The notes beneath the pieces were generated by a model that searched no databases, was not told where the DNA came from, and was given only the letters and a program-made list of their open reading frames with translations. Below are positions 61,546 to 64,000 of a stretch of 64,000 nucleotides of DNA, in pieces. This DNA comes from Ciona intestinalis (taxonomy: Eukaryota; Chordata; Ascidiacea; Phlebobranchia; Cionidae): positions 4,129,825-4,193,824 of the forward strand of contig NC_020176.2 of NCBI RefSeq assembly GCF_000224145.3. Reading direction: 5' to 3'. Positions within the stretch are counted from its first letter, which is position 1. Every line of letters begins with the position of its first letter. Made by a program: the position numbers and the translations under genes.

Positions 61546-62769
61546 ATTAGGCTGGTGGGAAATGTCAATAGTTGGTAGTTATTATTGGTTAAGTTGTGGG
61601 AGGGGACAAGTGGTTATATCGGTTAGTAGTTGGTTTTTACGTGTAGCGGTTAGCTTAAGGGAGGATTGTTCGCTAGCACCATTTGCTGGAGTTAAACTAA
61701 ACGTAGAAATGTCACCTCAGAATCCGTTTGATCATAACAGTAAGATCCGCCCAAGTCTTTTATTATTTTAATCAGCAACGATTTCTCTGTCTCTGGGAAG
61801 CCAGTAAGCATTATATGATGCTTCTGCATGCTGGTGCTTCGCATTGCAGTTGGTAAACACCTAACTTATTCAAATTTGAAGCGGAAAATCGTCAATAAAG
61901 TTATTAGACAAAGACGCCGATGCAAAATTCCGCGCCACGTTCCGACAATGGGTAAGTCCCGATGCCGATGGCAAGTAAAATCGTATAAAAACACTTCAGC
62001 AACTTAAATTTTTATGCAAAAAAGGAGTGTATTATACGCATTGCCTGTTTACAGTAAAGCTTGCAAATATTTTTTTTAAAATAAGTTACTACTTACCTGT
62101 GTTAATCATTGATCTGCTGTTTGTTGTTTCTTGGTAATGATCTACAATTCTACAATCTACATTTTGTTTACCACCATCTTCTACTCTGGCTAAATAATAC
62201 TGCAAACTTAACTCTATTTTTTATACAAATACTCGACCAACCAATCATAGTTTCCAGTAGTTTGTGACTTTCAAACCATCGTGTACTTAAAGAGTAGTTA
62301 TATTTTAAGTATACGATGTTCAAACATTACGCATTAGATCTCACTAAATAGCAATTAATAGCTGTTTCGCTGCATTTTTAACTTGTAGTCGAGACTCTTC
62401 TGCACCGAATTTAGTTGCTCTGCCTTAGCACAACTGCAACAAAACACGCAAGCTACACGACCAAATAGTAACACTCAAACTGTTCCTGCAGCAAAAAAAT
62501 CAGCTTTCCATAAATTGCGTGAGTGTCGAAATTATAATTTTAACAAACCGTTGTTTTGATTAAAAAATGTGTCGTCCTTTCACAACTATAAAACCTGCTT
62601 TTGGCAATAGATTCATAGTTTCATTTGGTAAAAGTATTTATCAATAAAATGCGACAAAACTTTTTAAAACATGTGAATATTCTTGAATGTTAAATTCATT
62701 AACGCTAAAAAAGGAAACCTTACAACAGTTGACAAGTTAGGTGTTAAGTGAAAGTATTGCTGTATGATC
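61546..62769. other. Interval between the SLF1-like 5' end and DRC7
   Basis: Should contain the SLF1-like promoter and its missing first exon(s) on the minus strand. One exon-like frame with a perfect donor (ACACAG|GTAAGT) lies at 62199-62097, reading YYLARVEDGGKQNVDCRIVD, but in a phase that does not join the first supported SLF1 exon. Confidence 0.3.
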
Positions 62770-64000
62770 TTAAAAGTAAACTGAGAGCCTTGGATCTTGT
62801 CGTAATTTCTGTTCAAGTTGCATGTACTTGTGTGGTGCCATTTGTTTATGTCTGAATAAAAACGTGTATGCAAAAACTGTTTAAACACATATTTTTAAAC
62901 TATAAAACTTTACATTCGTTTCTCAGTATTTAAAATCCAAGCCTTACCCCACACTATACCACTTCTCAAATGCATTGGACTGTTTAACCATTAAAACATT
63001 ATACAACATACTAAATGAATAAGTGTAACTTAATCCTCGCAGCCGGAAAACGACAGCCGCTATAACACAGGTGTTTATAACCCTCGTGCCAGCTTATTAA
63101 TTACTACGTATGTAACTTTGTGGGTGATTTAGAATTACGTCGTATGTAACTCTGTGGGTGATTTAGATCTCACTTACCTGTTAAGTCTCAATTCAAGAAT
63201 ATGGATTCTGAACATTGCTTCGGAGCAGTAGTTGAAGTATTGCTCCTCATCTTCCTTCGTCATCGCTACTTGTTTCTGTTGGTAGTCTTGCTGTCTCTTG
63301 TGAAGTTCAGATGTTTCCTAAATAGGATAAGAGAAATTACTTTTTTAACGAGAAATACAAGTTTGCTGTGTTTTAGTTTGCATTCGCCTCCCACCAGGTA
63401 AGGTTGAGAATTTTTTTTCTGAGAAACAAAAGTTTTGGGGTTCATCTCGAACACAATATGTGCTTATAACAAAAACTTTGATGGCCATGTGCTGTTTGCA
63501 TTTAAAACTAATCTTAAAAATTCCACAGCATTGTGACAATCACTCAATACAGTATTACATTATTTTACCTTTTCAAATCGTAGCTGGATCAGGTTGGCTT
63601 TATCAATTAACCTCTGTTTCAAGTCAGCCAGGCAATCCTCCTTAAGTTTAAATGCTTGGGTTTTACTTATTTTATCTGGATTCCCAATTTGAGCGAGGAA
63701 TGGAGCGAGATAATCCATCTCCATTTCTTGTCGTCTCAATTTCTCTTCCATGGCCAACCTTTCCTGATAAGCATAACTGATTATAGAAAATGTATCTGGC
63801 AGTAATATGGTCAGTATTCTGGCATATAGTTATATGCATTAGCCAAGTACATTTAATAAAACAATTATTTTAACTATGATTTAAAAGATTTTTTATACCA
63901 ACAAATAGAATGAAAAACAAATATAAAAATTGAATAAAATTGCACCAAGTATAATTAGAAATGGAAAATTTTTTAATTATTTTCTCTATTAAGCTTAAAA
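62770..64000 (-). CDS. DRC7: Dynein regulatory complex subunit 7 (CCDC135/FAP50), 3' end
   Basis: Nexin-DRC component of motile cilia and sperm flagella. Three exons are visible: 63763-63569, 63317-63178 and 62851-62770 (stop). Phases agree. They encode the coiled-coil C-terminus: EMDYLAPFLAQIGNPDKI, DLKQRLIDKANLIQLRFEK, then ETSELHKRQQDYQQKQ, YCSEAMFRIHILELRLNR, then HKQMAPHKYMQLEQKLRQDP and RLSVYF. This is the conserved tail of DRC7. The rest of the gene lies beyond the right edge. The SLF1-like gene starts about 1.2 kb downstream on the same strand. The family assignment rests on remembered sequence; a close coiled-coil relative is the main alternative. Confidence 0.85.
63055..63172 (-). 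mobile_element. SINE-like fragment with an internal tandem duplication
   Basis: GCTATAACACAGGTGTTTAT and ACTACGTATGTAACTTTGTG match the tail of the same family. The unit ACG(T)CGTATGTAACT(T/C)TGTGGGTGATTTAG is present twice. Confidence 0.45.

Overview
The window looks like tunicate nuclear DNA, most likely a Ciona species. It is AT-rich, its genes are compact and intron-rich, it carries many copies of one short MITE family, and every recognisable protein is a chordate-type orthologue. It is not prokaryotic: genes are split by GT-AG introns and there is a Pol III tRNA gene. I built all gene models by hand from open frames, splice signals, reading-phase agreement and remembered family sequences. 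No database was searched.

Layout. 1-2.06 kb, minus strand: the 5' part of GPN1 and the intronless RCL1, about 240 bp apart. 2.6 kb: tRNA-Thr(UGU), minus. 3.9-6.2 kb: two short exons of an unassigned gene. The second exon appears twice because two overlapping contig ends were left unmerged around a 500-N gap. 9.8-14.5 kb, plus: a Fos-family bZIP gene with TATA and AP-1 sites and an AU-rich 3'UTR. 18.0-31.0 kb, plus: a PLEKHH-type gene (coiled coil, two PH domains, MyTH4, FERM) of about 27 coding exons. 32.9-36.3 kb, minus: a CRH-binding protein gene in seven exons. 37.3 kb, plus: a small secreted-peptide-like ORF. 38.3-61.5 kb, minus: an SLF1-like gene (tandem BRCT plus C-terminal ankyrin repeats). 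46.5-51.0 kb and 51.6-54.3 kb, plus: two serpin genes lying inside one 14.7-kb intron of the SLF1-like gene, on the opposite strand. 62.8-64.0 kb, minus: the 3' end of a DRC7-like (CCDC135) axonemal gene.

How the genes relate. Most are unrelated housekeeping or signalling genes that happen to be neighbours. The two serpins are a tandem duplication: intron positions and phases agree, and both have an Arg-Ser reactive bond. RCL1 and GPN1 have the close same-strand spacing of a Ciona operon, but that is only a suggestion.

Points most worth a second look: the nested serpin pair and their antithrombin-like reactive loops; loss of the last four disulphide cysteines in the CRH-binding protein; an unassigned secreted precursor next to it; a strong excess of the palindrome TGACGTCA; MITEs sitting against splice donors; and the false duplication at the assembly gap.
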